Source: CBFGWV01 sp965652545
GTDB taxonomy: Bacteria > Pseudomonadota > Gammaproteobacteria > Competibacterales > Competibacteraceae
Assembly: GCA_965652545.1 (NCBI GenBank)
Contig: CBFGWV010000031.1
Span: 1-28,163, forward strand
Direction: 5' to 3'
Length of the DNA stretch: 28,163 nt
The translations under genes were made by a program, and so were the position numbers. The notes below the pieces were generated by a model. It searched no databases. It was given only the letters and a program-made list of their open reading frames with translations, and had not been told where the DNA came from. Positions 7,204 to 15,227 of this stretch are shown here, one piece after another. The stretch's first letter is position 1. The number at the start of each line of letters is the position of its first letter.

Positions 7204-8148
7204 CTAAGCAGGTTGTGCCAGTGGATCCGGCGGTGCGGTCAGGCGTGCCATCATCGCAACCACCAGCAGGGTGACGATCAACCGCCCCACGAGGATGACC
7301 CATAGATCCGCCCCCAGGGCGAACAGTAATGCGGTGTCCTCAATGAGCGAGTGCGACAAGGACAACCAGCTCAAGGCCAGCAGGCGGGTGCGCGGTGGGA
7401 AGTTCTTCTCCTCCGCCTCGGCGATGATCAACGCCCCCCCGTATGTCAGCCCCAGCAACACCCCGGTGGTCGTCACCGGCGCCACATCGCGCGAAAGTCC
7501 CGATACCCGCAGCACCGGCATGAGCAAGCGGGTGATGCGATCGGTAATGCCCACCGCCGCCAGCGCATCCAGCAGCACCAACAAGCCGACGATGATCGCC
7601 AGCGTGGCGGCAATACCGGTTGCCGTCGTCAGTACCCAGGCGAGCAAACCTTCATCCACCTGCCCGTCGCCCGAAGCCGCCAGCCAGGTGAAATCCACCG
7701 GATCGGCCAGAAGCCCCGTCGTCTTGCAAAACAACGCCACCCCTGCGCCATAGACCAGGCCCACGCCCACCCGCAAGGCGGCGGTCAGCCAAAAACTGGC
7801 GCCCGCCCTGCGGACGATAGCCTGCTCGATGGGAATGGCATGGGCGAACAGCATCATCGCGCACAAGGCGCTGAGCTGGGCGGTGGTCATCTCCAACTGC
7901 CCGGCCAGGCCGATGATGACCGCGATGGCGCCGTACAAACCGGTCAACAGGCACGTGGCCCAGATCAACGCCGACTCCGCCGGCAGACCGATCGAGGTCA
8001 TGACCGGCGTTAGCACATCGGTCATGACCGCAACGGCACCCAACTCGTCGGCAATCTTCACGGCGATCAGGATCGGCAGCATGACCTTCATCAAGGTCAG
8101 AAACAGCCGCGCACTGCGATGTAGCAGGCGTTTGAGATAAGCGATCAA
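7204..8148 (-). CDS. Nucleoside-recognition (Gate) domain membrane protein
   Basis: This is a 314-residue polytopic membrane protein in two similar halves, each with a hydrophobic Gate-like block: first around 'LMKVMLPILIAVKIADELG' and then around 'RLLMPVLRVSGLSRD' followed by 'TTGVLLGLTYGGALIIAEAEE'. The segment 'LLALSWLSLSHSLIEDTALL' is typical of this family, which includes spore-maturation SpmA/SpmB-like and putative transporter proteins. The substrate is unknown; 'nucleoside recognition' is a historical domain name, not proof of nucleoside transport. It is divergent from an Lrp/AsnC regulator, which suggests amino-acid-linked or similar control. Confidence 0.85.
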   Translation of the reverse strand: MIAYLKRLLHRSARLFLTLMKVMLPILIAVKIADELGAVAVMTDVLTPVMTSIGLPAESALIWATCLLTGLYGAIAVIIGLAGQLEMTTAQLSALCAMMLFAHAIPIEQAIVRRAGASFWLTAALRVGVGLVYGAGVALFCKTTGLLADPVDFTWLAASGDGQVDEGLLAWVLTTATGIAATLAIIVGLLVLLDALAAVGITDRITRLLMPVLRVSGLSRDVAPVTTTGVLLGLTYGGALIIAEAEEKNFPPRTRLLALSWLSLSHSLIEDTALLFALGADLWVILVGRLIVTLLVVAMMARLTAPPDPLAQPA

Positions 8149-8206
8149 GCGACAATCCCCGCGACCAACGAATCCTCAACAGGTTAAAGCGTCAGCCCGC
8201 TCGCGA

Positions 8207-8232
8207 TGCGTCATTTATTGCATCCGGACGCA
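8207..8232. promoter_or_regulatory. Inverted repeat in the divergent transporter/Lrp promoter region
   Basis: TGCGTC (8207-8212) and GACGCA (8227-8232) form a 6-bp inverted repeat around a 14-bp AT-richer centre containing ATTTATTGCAT. It lies in the 132-bp spacer between the two divergent genes. Lrp-family proteins bind dyads with AT-rich centres in their own promoter regions, so this is a candidate operator; the call rests on position and symmetry only. Confidence 0.4.
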
Positions 8233-8280
8233 CGATCTGATCTGTTTTAACTCTGCCGACGCAACCAAGTTGTGAACACC

Positions 8281-8739
8281 ATGGACATCGACGCCACAGA
8301 CCGCAGAATCCTGCGTGCACTGCAAGAAAACGCCGACATCCCGAACACACACCTGGCCGAGGCTGTCAGCCTCTCCCCATCGGCCTGCCTGCGCCGCGTC
8401 GCCCGCCTGAAGAACGCCGGCATCATCCGCAAAACCGTCGCCGTGATCGACCCGGCCACGGCCGGTCGGCCTCTGACTGCCGTGGTCACTGTGGAATTCA
8501 CCCGCCACGGGTCCGCACACCGCCGCGACTTCATCGAGAGGGTCCACCGCGAAGCGGCCATCAGACAGTGCTACGTGGTCACCGGCGAGGTGTCCTGTGT
8601 GCTGGTCATGCACCTGCGGGACATGGACGAATACCTGCGCCTGGCGGACGCTTTGTTCGACCAGGATCACAACGTCACCGCGTTCCGCACCTATATCGTC
8701 ATGCACACGGTGAAGGAGGAAATCGGTGTCCCCTTCTGA
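8281..8739 (+). CDS. Lrp/AsnC-family transcriptional regulator
   Basis: This 152-residue regulator has an N-terminal helix-turn-helix (MDIDATDRRILRALQENADI, then 'LAEAVSLSPSACLRRVARLKNAGII') and a C-terminal RAM effector domain that includes 'IRQCYVVTGEVSCVLVMHLRDMDEY'. Such proteins form dimers and octamers and sense amino acids. The ATG at 8281 matches the family start; an in-frame GTG at 8272 would add three residues. No strong ribosome-binding site is visible. It is divergent from the membrane protein at 7204-8148, its most likely target besides itself. Downstream lies the second structured palindromic element. Confidence 0.94.
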   Translation: MDIDATDRRILRALQENADIPNTHLAEAVSLSPSACLRRVARLKNAGIIRKTVAVIDPATAGRPLTAVVTVEFTRHGSAHRRDFIERVHREAAIRQCYVVTGEVSCVLVMHLRDMDEYLRLADALFDQDHNVTAFRTYIVMHTVKEEIGVPF

Positions 8740-8788
8740 ACCTGACGAATGCCTATGGCGATCTTTCCCTGACGCCCCAATGCAGCTA

Positions 8789-8902
8789 GCCCGTTCGGGG
8801 GTGAAGACCGTGCACCGACCGACGGCCGCATGGATGCGGCCGTCGAGCCCACACGGACGTGTTTACGGCGAGTCGGTGCACGGTCTTCACCCCCGGACGG
8901 GC
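8789..8902. repeat. Structured palindromic element, copy 2 (long inverted repeat around a 52-nt core)
   Basis: Inverted arms of 24 perfect bp (8796-8819 and 8872-8895) extend to 31 bp with one mismatch (8789-8819 and 8872-8902). They enclose exactly 52 nt (8820-8871), the same core length as in the element at 1687-1802. The core hairpin is CGGCCGCAT, GG, ATGCGGCCG. Relative to copy 1, one A-T pair of this hairpin has become a C-G pair, a compensatory change. The core is in opposite orientation to copy 1. It lies between the convergent lrp and iclR genes, where it might also stop transcription, although no U-tract follows the stem. Confidence 0.9.
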
Positions 8903-8969
8903 GGGTTATGGGCTCCTGCGCCGGCGGCCAGCACCCAGGCTCATCGACGACGCCTCCGCAGCGAAACCG

Positions 8970-9731
8970 TTAGTTCACCCGCTCCGGATAATACCCAAGC
9001 CGCGCCGAGAGCTTGATCCCGGCCTCGCGGATGATATCCACCCAACTCATCTGGCGGCGCTCGATCGGCGCCGATACCGAAATCCCGGCAATCATCCCGC
9101 CGGTGCTGTCGCGGATCGGCACACCGATGCACCCCACACCCAGCTCCGCCTCCTGATCATCCACCGCATAACCGTCGTGCAAGGCCTTGCGCGCCACCTT
9201 CCACAATTGCGCCGGATCGGTAATCGAATGCGTGGTGCGCGCCTTGAGCCCCGTGCGCTCGGCATAATCCAGGCACGCCTCGGCACCGCCCTCGGCCAGA
9301 TACAATTTGCCCACCGCCGTGACATGCAACGGTGCGTGCCCGCCGATCATCTGCTCCACCCGCATCATGCGATTGGGCGCGGCGCGGTCCAGATACACCA
9401 CGTCATCACCCTCGCGCATCACCAGATTCACCGTCTCGCCGATCTCATTGCGCAACCATTCGAGCACACCGTGCGCCTCGCGGCGCAGATCCAACCGCCC
9501 CTGGACCCGACTGCCCAACTGGAGCAGCTTGATACCCAACTGATACGCCCCCGAGGGTGAGCGCTCAACGAATTCGTGCTCCACCAGCGACGCCAGGATG
9601 CGAAACGCCGTGGATGGATGAAGGCCGGTATCCTTAGCCAGCGTCTTCAGACTGACCGGGTCGTCATAGCGGGCGATGGCGTCCAGAAGCTGCGCCAGGC
9701 GATCGATGACCTGGATGGAACTGGTGGTCAT
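8970..9731 (-). CDS. IclR-family transcriptional regulator
   Basis: This 253-residue repressor/activator has an N-terminal winged helix-turn-helix (residues 5-70; 'DPVSLKTLAKDTGLHPSTAFRILASL', then 'GAYQLGIKLLQLG') and a C-terminal GAF-like ligand domain with the family signature region 'THSITDPAQLWKVARKALHDGYAVDDQEAELGVGCIGVPI'. I chose the ATG at 9731; another in-frame ATG seven codons upstream (9752) and a longer open frame are less typical. It is divergent from glcDEF, so it is probably the local glycolate-oxidase regulator in place of the GntR-type GlcC of E. coli. That link is inferred from position. Confidence 0.93.
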   Translation of the reverse strand: MTTSSIQVIDRLAQLLDAIARYDDPVSLKTLAKDTGLHPSTAFRILASLVEHEFVERSPSGAYQLGIKLLQLGSRVQGRLDLRREAHGVLEWLRNEIGETVNLVMREGDDVVYLDRAAPNRMMRVEQMIGGHAPLHVTAVGKLYLAEGGAEACLDYAERTGLKARTTHSITDPAQLWKVARKALHDGYAVDDQEAELGVGCIGVPIRDSTGGMIAGISVSAPIERRQMSWVDIIREAGIKLSARLGYYPERVN

Positions 9732-9749
9732 GAATGATCCGCGATTCTG

Positions 9750-9811
9750 CATGGTGAAACGCAGATTGTACGTTCTGCAACGAACCCCCGCTATGGCAGG
9801 CCATGGTGAAA
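9750..9811. promoter_or_regulatory. Repeated CATGGTGAAA motif in the iclR-glcD intergenic region
   Basis: CATGGTGAAA occurs at 9750-9759 and again at 9802-9811, a 52-bp offset close to five helical turns, within the 174-bp divergent spacer. Duplicated same-face sites are a common arrangement for IclR-type regulators. Just after the second copy, TTGCAA (9835-9840) with a poor -10 (around 9857) could serve glcD. The regulator-site link is inferred. Confidence 0.4.
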
Positions 9812-9905
9812 ATTGGCCTGACCATTGAACCAGTTTGCAAGGGCACACATTGGAGTAGGCTAGCCTTCAGGGCTGGCTTTCACGACATGCCGCCGGGAGC
9901 GACCC

Positions 9906-11384
9906 ATGGCCACCGTCCCGTCCGACTCCGATGCCTTCGCCGCGTTGCGTGCCGACCTGGCGCGGGCGGTGCCGCCAACGCTGATTCTTCACCGCGACGA
10001 AGACAAGCGCCCGTTCGAATGCGACGGGCTGTCCGCCTACCGCCGGGTGCCGGGGCTGGTCGTCCTGCCGGAAACCATAGATCAGGTCCAGCATATCTTG
10101 CGAACCTGCAATACCCACGGCGTGCCGGTGGTGGCCCGCGGTGCCGGCACCGGGTTGTCCGGCGGCGCGCTGCCGTTGGACGACGGCGTGCTGCTGAGCC
10201 TGGCCAAGTTCAACAAGATTCTCGATATCGACACCCAGGCACGGACCGCACGTGTGCAGCCGGGCGTGCGCAACCTGGCCATCTCCCAGGCGGCTGCGCC
10301 CTACGGTTTGTACTACGCCCCCGACCCGTCCTCGCAGATCGCCTGCTCCATCGGCGGCAACGTCGCCGAGAACGCCGGCGGGGTGCACTGTCTGAAGTAT
10401 GGGTTGACCGTACACAACGTCCTGGCAGTGGAGGTGGTTACCATCGAGGGCGAACGGCTGACCCTGGGCAGCCAGGCACTGGATGCCGCAGGCTTCGACC
10501 TGCTGGCGCTGATCACCGGTTCGGAAGGGCTGCTGGCGGTCATCGTAGAGGTCACGGTCAAGCTGTTGCCCAAGCCCGAAACCGCCCAAGTCCTGTTGGC
10601 GGCCTTTCACGATGTCTCCGCCGCCGGTCAGGCCGTGGCCGACATCATCGGCGCCGGGGTGATACCGGGCGGGCTGGAGATGATGGACCAGGGCATCACC
10701 GCGGCGGTGGAAGACTTCGTCCACGCCGGCTACCCGCTGGATGCCGCGGCCATCCTGCTGTGCGAGCTCGACGGCACCGAGCAGGAGGTCACCGAGCAGG
10801 TGGCCACCGTGCGTGAGATCCTCAAGTCGGCCGGGGCCTACGACTTGCGCCTGGCCCGCGACGAGCGCGAACGGCTGTTGTTCTGGTCCGGTCGCAAGGC
10901 GGCGTTCCCCGCCGCCGGGCGGGTCTCGCCGGACTATTACTGTATTGATGGGACCATCCCCCGTCGTGAGTTGGCTGCGGTGCTCACCCGCATCAACGCG
11001 CTGTCAGCGGACTACGGCCTGCCGGTGTTCAATGTCTTCCACGCCGGCGACGGCAACCTGCACCCGCTGATCCTGTTCGATGCCAACAAACCCGGCGACC
11101 TCGCGCGTACCGAAGCATTGGCCGGCGAGATCCTGGCCTTGTGCGTAGCCGTCGGCGGGACCATCACCGGTGAGCACGGCGTCGGCGTGGAGAAGATCAA
11201 CCAGATGTGCGTCCAGTTCGCCGCGGCCGAACTCAGCCAGTTCCATGCCGTGAAGGCCGCCTTCGACCCCCACGGGCTGCTCAACCCCGGCAAGGCGGTG
11301 CCCACGCTGGCCCGCTGCGCCGAGTTCGGCGCCATGCACGTGCACCACGGGCAGCTGCCGCACCCTGAACTGGAGCGATTCTGA
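9906..11384 (+). CDS. glcD: Glycolate oxidase FAD-binding subunit GlcD
   Basis: This is the catalytic flavoprotein subunit of glycolate dehydrogenase, which oxidises glycolate to glyoxylate and passes electrons to the membrane quinone pool. The 492 residues match the family. The PCMH-type FAD-binding domain covers residues 45-225 ('ARGAGTGLSGGALPLDDGV', then 'CSIGGNVAENAGGVHCLKYG', then 'GSEGLLAVIVEVTVKLLP'). The C-terminal oxidase domain contains 'NVFHAGDGNLHPLI' and 'GGTITGEHGVGVEK'. The ATG at 9906 follows GGGAG at good spacing. It is the first gene of glcDEF. A D-lactate dehydrogenase role is possible for this family, but the three-gene set favours glycolate. Confidence 0.95.
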   Translation: MATVPSDSDAFAALRADLARAVPPTLILHRDEDKRPFECDGLSAYRRVPGLVVLPETIDQVQHILRTCNTHGVPVVARGAGTGLSGGALPLDDGVLLSLAKFNKILDIDTQARTARVQPGVRNLAISQAAAPYGLYYAPDPSSQIACSIGGNVAENAGGVHCLKYGLTVHNVLAVEVVTIEGERLTLGSQALDAAGFDLLALITGSEGLLAVIVEVTVKLLPKPETAQVLLAAFHDVSAAGQAVADIIGAGVIPGGLEMMDQGITAAVEDFVHAGYPLDAAAILLCELDGTEQEVTEQVATVREILKSAGAYDLRLARDERERLLFWSGRKAAFPAAGRVSPDYYCIDGTIPRRELAAVLTRINALSADYGLPVFNVFHAGDGNLHPLILFDANKPGDLARTEALAGEILALCVAVGGTITGEHGVGVEKINQMCVQFAAAELSQFHAVKAAFDPHGLLNPGKAVPTLARCAEFGAMHVHHGQLPHPELERF

Positions 11385-11386
11385 CC

Positions 11387-12457
11387 ATGGACGCCGATCA
11401 CAGCAGCCGTCTCGCCGACGCGGTGCGCGAGGCGACCGCCGCGGCAACCACGCTCGATATCGTCGGCGGCGGCAGCAAGGCCTTCTACGGACGGGCCGCG
11501 CGTGGCAGCCGACCGCTGGCGGTGGGTGGGCACCGTGGCATCGTCAGCTACCAGCCCGGCGAGCTCGTGCTGACGGCGCGCTGCGGCACCCCGCTGGCGG
11601 AGATCGATGAGGCGCTTGCTGCCAAGGGCCAGTGGCTGGCGGCGGAGCTGCCACACTTCGGCCCCGCCGCCACTCTCGGTGGGGCGGTGGCCTGCGGGCT
11701 GTCCGGGCCGGCACGACCGTACCTCGGTGCACTGCGCGACTTTGTCCTGGGTGTGCGTCTGATCAATGGCCGGGGCGAGATCCTGCGCTTTGGCGGCGAG
11801 GTCATGAAGAATGTCGCCGGCTATGACATCTCGCGCCTGGCGACCGGAAGCCTGGGCACACTGGGTGTGATTCTCGAGGTGTCGCTGAAAGTGCTTCCGC
11901 GCCCCACGGCGACCGCCACCCTGCGTCTGACGCAGGACGCCGATGCCGCTATCGGGCTGTGCAACACGCTGGCCGGCAAACCCCATCCACTGACCGCGGC
12001 CGCCTGGCTCGATGGGCAGCTTTACTTGCGGCTGGCCGGTGCGCGTACCGCGGTCGAGGCTTCACGGGCGGTCATCGGTGGCGAGGTCGTGGACGGCGGC
12101 GAGGCGGACAGCCTGTGGGCCAACCTGCGCGAGCAGCGCCTGCCGTTCTTTTCCGGCGATCTGCCCTTGTGGCGCCTGTCGCTGCCGCCCACCAGCGCGC
12201 CGTTGACCTTGCCGGGTACGCAGCTGATCGATTGGGGTGGGGCGCAGCACTGGCTGCGCAGTGCGGCACCGGCGGATGCCGTACGTGAGGCGGCCACCCG
12301 CGCCGGCGGACATGCCACGCTGTTTCGCCACGGCGCGCGCGACGGGGCGGTGTTCCAGCCGCTGCCGGTCGGGCTGGCCCGTTTGCATGCGGCCATCAAA
12401 CGGCAATTCGACCCGGCGGGCGTGTTCAACCCCGGCCGCTTCTACCCCGAGTTCTGA
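11387..12457 (+). CDS. glcE: Glycolate oxidase subunit GlcE
   Basis: This is the second FAD-binding subunit of glycolate dehydrogenase, 356 residues. It resembles a shortened GlcD: an FAD-binding domain with 'HFGPAATLGGAVACGLSGPARP' and 'GEVMKNVAGYDISRLATGSLGTLGVI', which is diagnostic for GlcE, and a short C-terminal domain ending 'RQFDPAGVFNPGRFYPEF'. It starts two bases after the glcD stop and ends four bases before glcF, so the three subunits are one tightly packed operon. Confidence 0.95.
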   Translation: MDADHSSRLADAVREATAAATTLDIVGGGSKAFYGRAARGSRPLAVGGHRGIVSYQPGELVLTARCGTPLAEIDEALAAKGQWLAAELPHFGPAATLGGAVACGLSGPARPYLGALRDFVLGVRLINGRGEILRFGGEVMKNVAGYDISRLATGSLGTLGVILEVSLKVLPRPTATATLRLTQDADAAIGLCNTLAGKPHPLTAAAWLDGQLYLRLAGARTAVEASRAVIGGEVVDGGEADSLWANLREQRLPFFSGDLPLWRLSLPPTSAPLTLPGTQLIDWGGAQHWLRSAAPADAVREAATRAGGHATLFRHGARDGAVFQPLPVGLARLHAAIKRQFDPAGVFNPGRFYPEF

Positions 12458-12461
12458 TCGC

Positions 12462-13688
12462 ATGCAGACGCAGCTTGCCGATTTTATCCGCGATACCGCC
12501 GATGGGCGCGAGGCCGACCAGATCCTGCGCACCTGCGTGCACTGCGGGTTCTGCAACGCCACTTGCCCCACCTACCAGTTGCTGGGTAATGAGCTCGATG
12601 GGCCGCGCGGCCGGATCTACCTCATCAAGCAAATGCTGGAGGGGCACGAGGTTACGGATCAGACCCAGCTGCACCTGGACCGCTGCCTGACCTGCCGGGC
12701 CTGTGAGACCACCTGTCCGTCGGGGGTGAACTACCATCGCCTGGCCGATATCGGCCGCAATCTCATCGACGCACGCGTGCCGCGACCCCTGTCCCAACGC
12801 CTGTTGCGCTGGGGCTTGCGCCAAGTGTTGCCGTATCGCGGGCGTTTTACGCCATTGCTCGCGCTCGGCCGCAGCCTAAGGCCGCTGCTGCCTGCGCGGT
12901 TGAAAGCCGCCATCCCCGTCGCCCGCCCCGCGGGTGCCTGGCCGGCTGTGGATCACCGGCGGCGGGTGCTGGTGCTCGATGGTTGCGTACAACCGGCACT
13001 TGCGCCGGACATCAACGCCGCCACCGCACGCGTGCTGGATCGTCTCGGCATCCGGGTGGAACCGACACCCGCGGGCGGCTGTTGCGGGGCGGTGAGCTAT
13101 CACCTCAACGCCCAGGGCGAAGGGCTGGACTTCATGCGCCGCCTCATCGACGCCTGGTGGCCGCAGGTCGAGGCTGGCGCGGAGGCCATCCTGGTCACCG
13201 CTTCCGGCTGCGGTGCCACGGTCAAGGAGTACGGCAAACTGCTGGCGGACGACCCGGCCTATGCCGCAAAGGCCGCCCGTGTCAGCGCCCTGGCCAAGGA
13301 TCCGGCCGAGTACCTGGCCGGGCTTGGCGACCTGTCCGCCATCACCCCTGCGGCGGCACCGACGATGGCCTTCCACGCGCCATGCACCTTGCAGCATGGC
13401 CAGAAGCTCCCCGGGGTCACCGAGAGCCTGCTCGTGCGCCTCGGCTTCGTTCTGACGCCCGTCGCGGATTCGCACCTGTGCTGCGGCTCCGCCGGGACGT
13501 ATTCCATTCTCCAGCCCGCGCTGTCCGCACAGTTGAAGACGAACAAACTGGCCGCCCTGGAAGCCGGCGACCCGACGTGCATCGCCACGGCGAACATCGG
13601 CTGCCTGACGCATCTTCAGTCTGGCACCGCACGGCCGGTGAGGCATTGGATGGAGGTGCTGGATGCGGCGCTGGCCGCCGCGCCCTAG
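12462..13688 (+). CDS. glcF: Glycolate oxidase iron-sulfur subunit GlcF
   Basis: This 408-residue electron-transfer subunit has two 4Fe-4S ferredoxin motifs, CVHCGFCNATCP (Cys25, 28, 31, 35) and CLTCRACETTCP (Cys75, 78, 81, 85). Two CCG-type cysteine domains follow: GGCCGAVSYHL, and LCCGSAGTYSIL near residue 340. It passes electrons from GlcDE towards the quinone pool. I chose the ATG at 12462, directly after glcE; the frame is open far upstream inside glcE, but that part reads as shadow sequence. The next gene, ubiA, converges with only three bases between the stops and no visible terminator. Confidence 0.95.
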   Translation: MQTQLADFIRDTADGREADQILRTCVHCGFCNATCPTYQLLGNELDGPRGRIYLIKQMLEGHEVTDQTQLHLDRCLTCRACETTCPSGVNYHRLADIGRNLIDARVPRPLSQRLLRWGLRQVLPYRGRFTPLLALGRSLRPLLPARLKAAIPVARPAGAWPAVDHRRRVLVLDGCVQPALAPDINAATARVLDRLGIRVEPTPAGGCCGAVSYHLNAQGEGLDFMRRLIDAWWPQVEAGAEAILVTASGCGATVKEYGKLLADDPAYAAKAARVSALAKDPAEYLAGLGDLSAITPAAAPTMAFHAPCTLQHGQKLPGVTESLLVRLGFVLTPVADSHLCCGSAGTYSILQPALSAQLKTNKLAALEAGDPTCIATANIGCLTHLQSGTARPVRHWMEVLDAALAAAP

Positions 13689-13691
13689 GTC

Positions 13692-14555
13692 TCAGCCCGG
13701 TAACAGCGCCACGGCAAGCCCGACGAATACCGCCAGTCCGAACGCGTTGTTGTGCAGAAAGGCCTGGAAGCAGCCGGCCGTGTCACGGTTGCGCATCAGG
13801 TATTGCTGGTAAAGCGCCGACCAGGCGGCGACGGCAAGCCCCAGGTAGTACGGCCAGGCCAGCGCGGCGACGCGCCCCACCTGGATCAGCAGCGCCAGCA
13901 CCAGCACGTGCCCCAGCAGGATGGCAGTGCGGTCCCAGTGGCCGAAGAGAATGGCGGTGGACTTCACACCGACCTTGAGATCGTCGTCCCGATCGACCAT
14001 GGCGTAAGCGGTATCGTAGGCCACCGACCAGACGATATTGGCCAGGAACAGCAGCCAGCCCACCGCCGGTACGGTGCCGGTGACCGCGGCGAAGGCCATG
14101 GGGATAGCCCAGCCGAATGCGGCCCCCAGATGGATTTGCGGCAGGTGGTGGAAGCGCTTCATGAAGGGGTAGCTGGCCGCCAGCAGAACCGCCGGCACCG
14201 ACAGCAGGATGGTCAGGCGGTTGAGCTGCACGACCAGTGCGAAGGCGGTCAGGCACAGCAGCGCGAACAGCACCAGCGCCTCGCGTGCCGACACCCGTCC
14301 GGCGGCCAGCGGGCGATTGCGGGTGCGTGCGACGTGAGGGTCGAACTCGCGGTCGGCGTAATCGTTGATGACGCAGCCGGCCGAGCGCATGAGAAACACG
14401 CCGATGACGAAGATCACCACGGTTGCCTGCGGCGGCTGGCCGTCGCCGGCCAACCACAAGGCCCACAAGGTGGGCCACAGCAGCAGCAGGCTGCCGATGG
14501 GCCGGTCCAGCCGCATCAGTAAGGCGTAGTCGGTCAGCCGTCGCAGTAAGGGCAT
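13692..14555 (-). CDS. ubiA: 4-hydroxybenzoate octaprenyltransferase UbiA
   Basis: This polytopic membrane enzyme of 287 residues attaches the polyprenyl tail to 4-hydroxybenzoate in ubiquinone synthesis. The first aspartate motif, NDYADREFD, and the second, around DTAYAMVDRDDDLKVGVKST, are both intact and bind Mg-diphosphate. Several membrane helices surround them. I chose the ATG at 14555, which gives the usual start 'MPLLRRLTDYALLMRLDRP'; the gene thus overlaps the ubiC end by 22 bp, consistent with coupled translation of two consecutive pathway enzymes. Confidence 0.96.
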   Translation of the reverse strand: MPLLRRLTDYALLMRLDRPIGSLLLLWPTLWALWLAGDGQPPQATVVIFVIGVFLMRSAGCVINDYADREFDPHVARTRNRPLAAGRVSAREALVLFALLCLTAFALVVQLNRLTILLSVPAVLLAASYPFMKRFHHLPQIHLGAAFGWAIPMAFAAVTGTVPAVGWLLFLANIVWSVAYDTAYAMVDRDDDLKVGVKSTAILFGHWDRTAILLGHVLVLALLIQVGRVAALAWPYYLGLAVAAWSALYQQYLMRNRDTAGCFQAFLHNNAFGLAVFVGLAVALLPG

Positions 14556-15142
14556 GCGCAATCGCTCCCGGGTCGTTGGCAGGGCAGGAACACCTCGCAG
14601 ACCAGCAACGGCCCGGCCGGTGTACGAAAGATCGAACGCCGTGCCCATAGGGCTTGGTCCAGGCCCGGCATGGCCCGCCGGTGGAGTTCACTGCCCGGTG
14701 GCAGCAAAGCCAGTTCCAACGGCTCGCGCCGCACCGCCGGCAACCTGAACAGCAACTGCCCCAGCGGCCGGTTGCCGACCCGGGCAAGACGGCCCAGATG
14801 GCCACGCAACTGCGTGGCCGGAATCAACGTACGGGCGAAGACCAGGGGCCGATCGTCGCAGGAGAGCACCACCTCGCGCCGCCATACGCGGGCCGATGCG
14901 GCCAGGCCCAGCCGTACGCCCTCTTCGCGTACGGCGAGCGTCTGGCACTCTTCCAGCACGGTCACACACAATCGGCCACCCATGACCATGCAGGCACGCG
15001 ACAGCCGTCGGGTGAGCGAGCCGCCATCGAGCAGCCAGGGCTGCAAACGGCCGGGCAGGGTGGATCGCAGGACGCGCCGATTGTCGCGCCAGCGGCCATT
15101 CGCAGTCCGAGTCACAGAGGATGGGCAGATAGGAGCGTCCAC
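14534..15142 (-). CDS. ubiC: Chorismate lyase UbiC
   Basis: It converts chorismate to 4-hydroxybenzoate and pyruvate, the first committed ubiquinone step, feeding UbiA encoded next. The sequence from 'LQPWLLDGGSLTRRLSR' through 'REVVLSCDDRPLVFARTLIP' to 'RNPLGQLLF'-like 'VGNRPLGQLLF' and 'ARRSIFRTPAGPLLVCEVFLP' is characteristic, with the Arg and Glu that hold the product in the family. The start is uncertain: the GTG at 15142 gives 202 residues; an ATG at 15184 would add 14, and a GTG at 15115 would drop 9. I prefer 15142 because a promoter-like pair lies between it and the ATG at 15184. Confidence 0.88.
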   Translation of the reverse strand: MDAPICPSSVTRTANGRWRDNRRVLRSTLPGRLQPWLLDGGSLTRRLSRACMVMGGRLCVTVLEECQTLAVREEGVRLGLAASARVWRREVVLSCDDRPLVFARTLIPATQLRGHLGRLARVGNRPLGQLLFRLPAVRREPLELALLPPGSELHRRAMPGLDQALWARRSIFRTPAGPLLVCEVFLPCQRPGSDCACPYCDG

Positions 15143-15151
15143 GGGGCCGGG

Positions 15152-15180
15152 ATTATGGCAGGGCCGGCAGCGACTTTTAA
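15152..15180 (-). promoter_or_regulatory. Candidate ubiCA promoter
   Basis: On the minus strand TTAAAA (15175-15180) and CATAAT (15152-15157) are separated by exactly 17 bp, a good sigma-70 match (4/6 and 5/6). The -10 box ends nine bases before the GTG at 15142, so the transcript may be leaderless, as may also be the case for ung. Confidence 0.5.
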
Positions 15181-15202
15181 GCATCACCAATGCCCTGATC
15201 GT

Positions 15203-15227
15203 AAAACTTAAAACTTAAAACTTAAAA
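15203..15227. repeat. Heptanucleotide tandem repeat (AAAACTT, about 3.6 units)
   Basis: Three complete AAAACTT units followed by AAAA form an AT-only-like tract in otherwise GC-rich DNA. Read on the minus strand it supplies the last codons and the TAA stop of cbiB (the tail SFKF). Because the unit is 7 bp, gain or loss of a unit would shift the frame at the very C-terminus. It may also affect the neighbouring ubiC promoter region. Confidence 0.9.
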
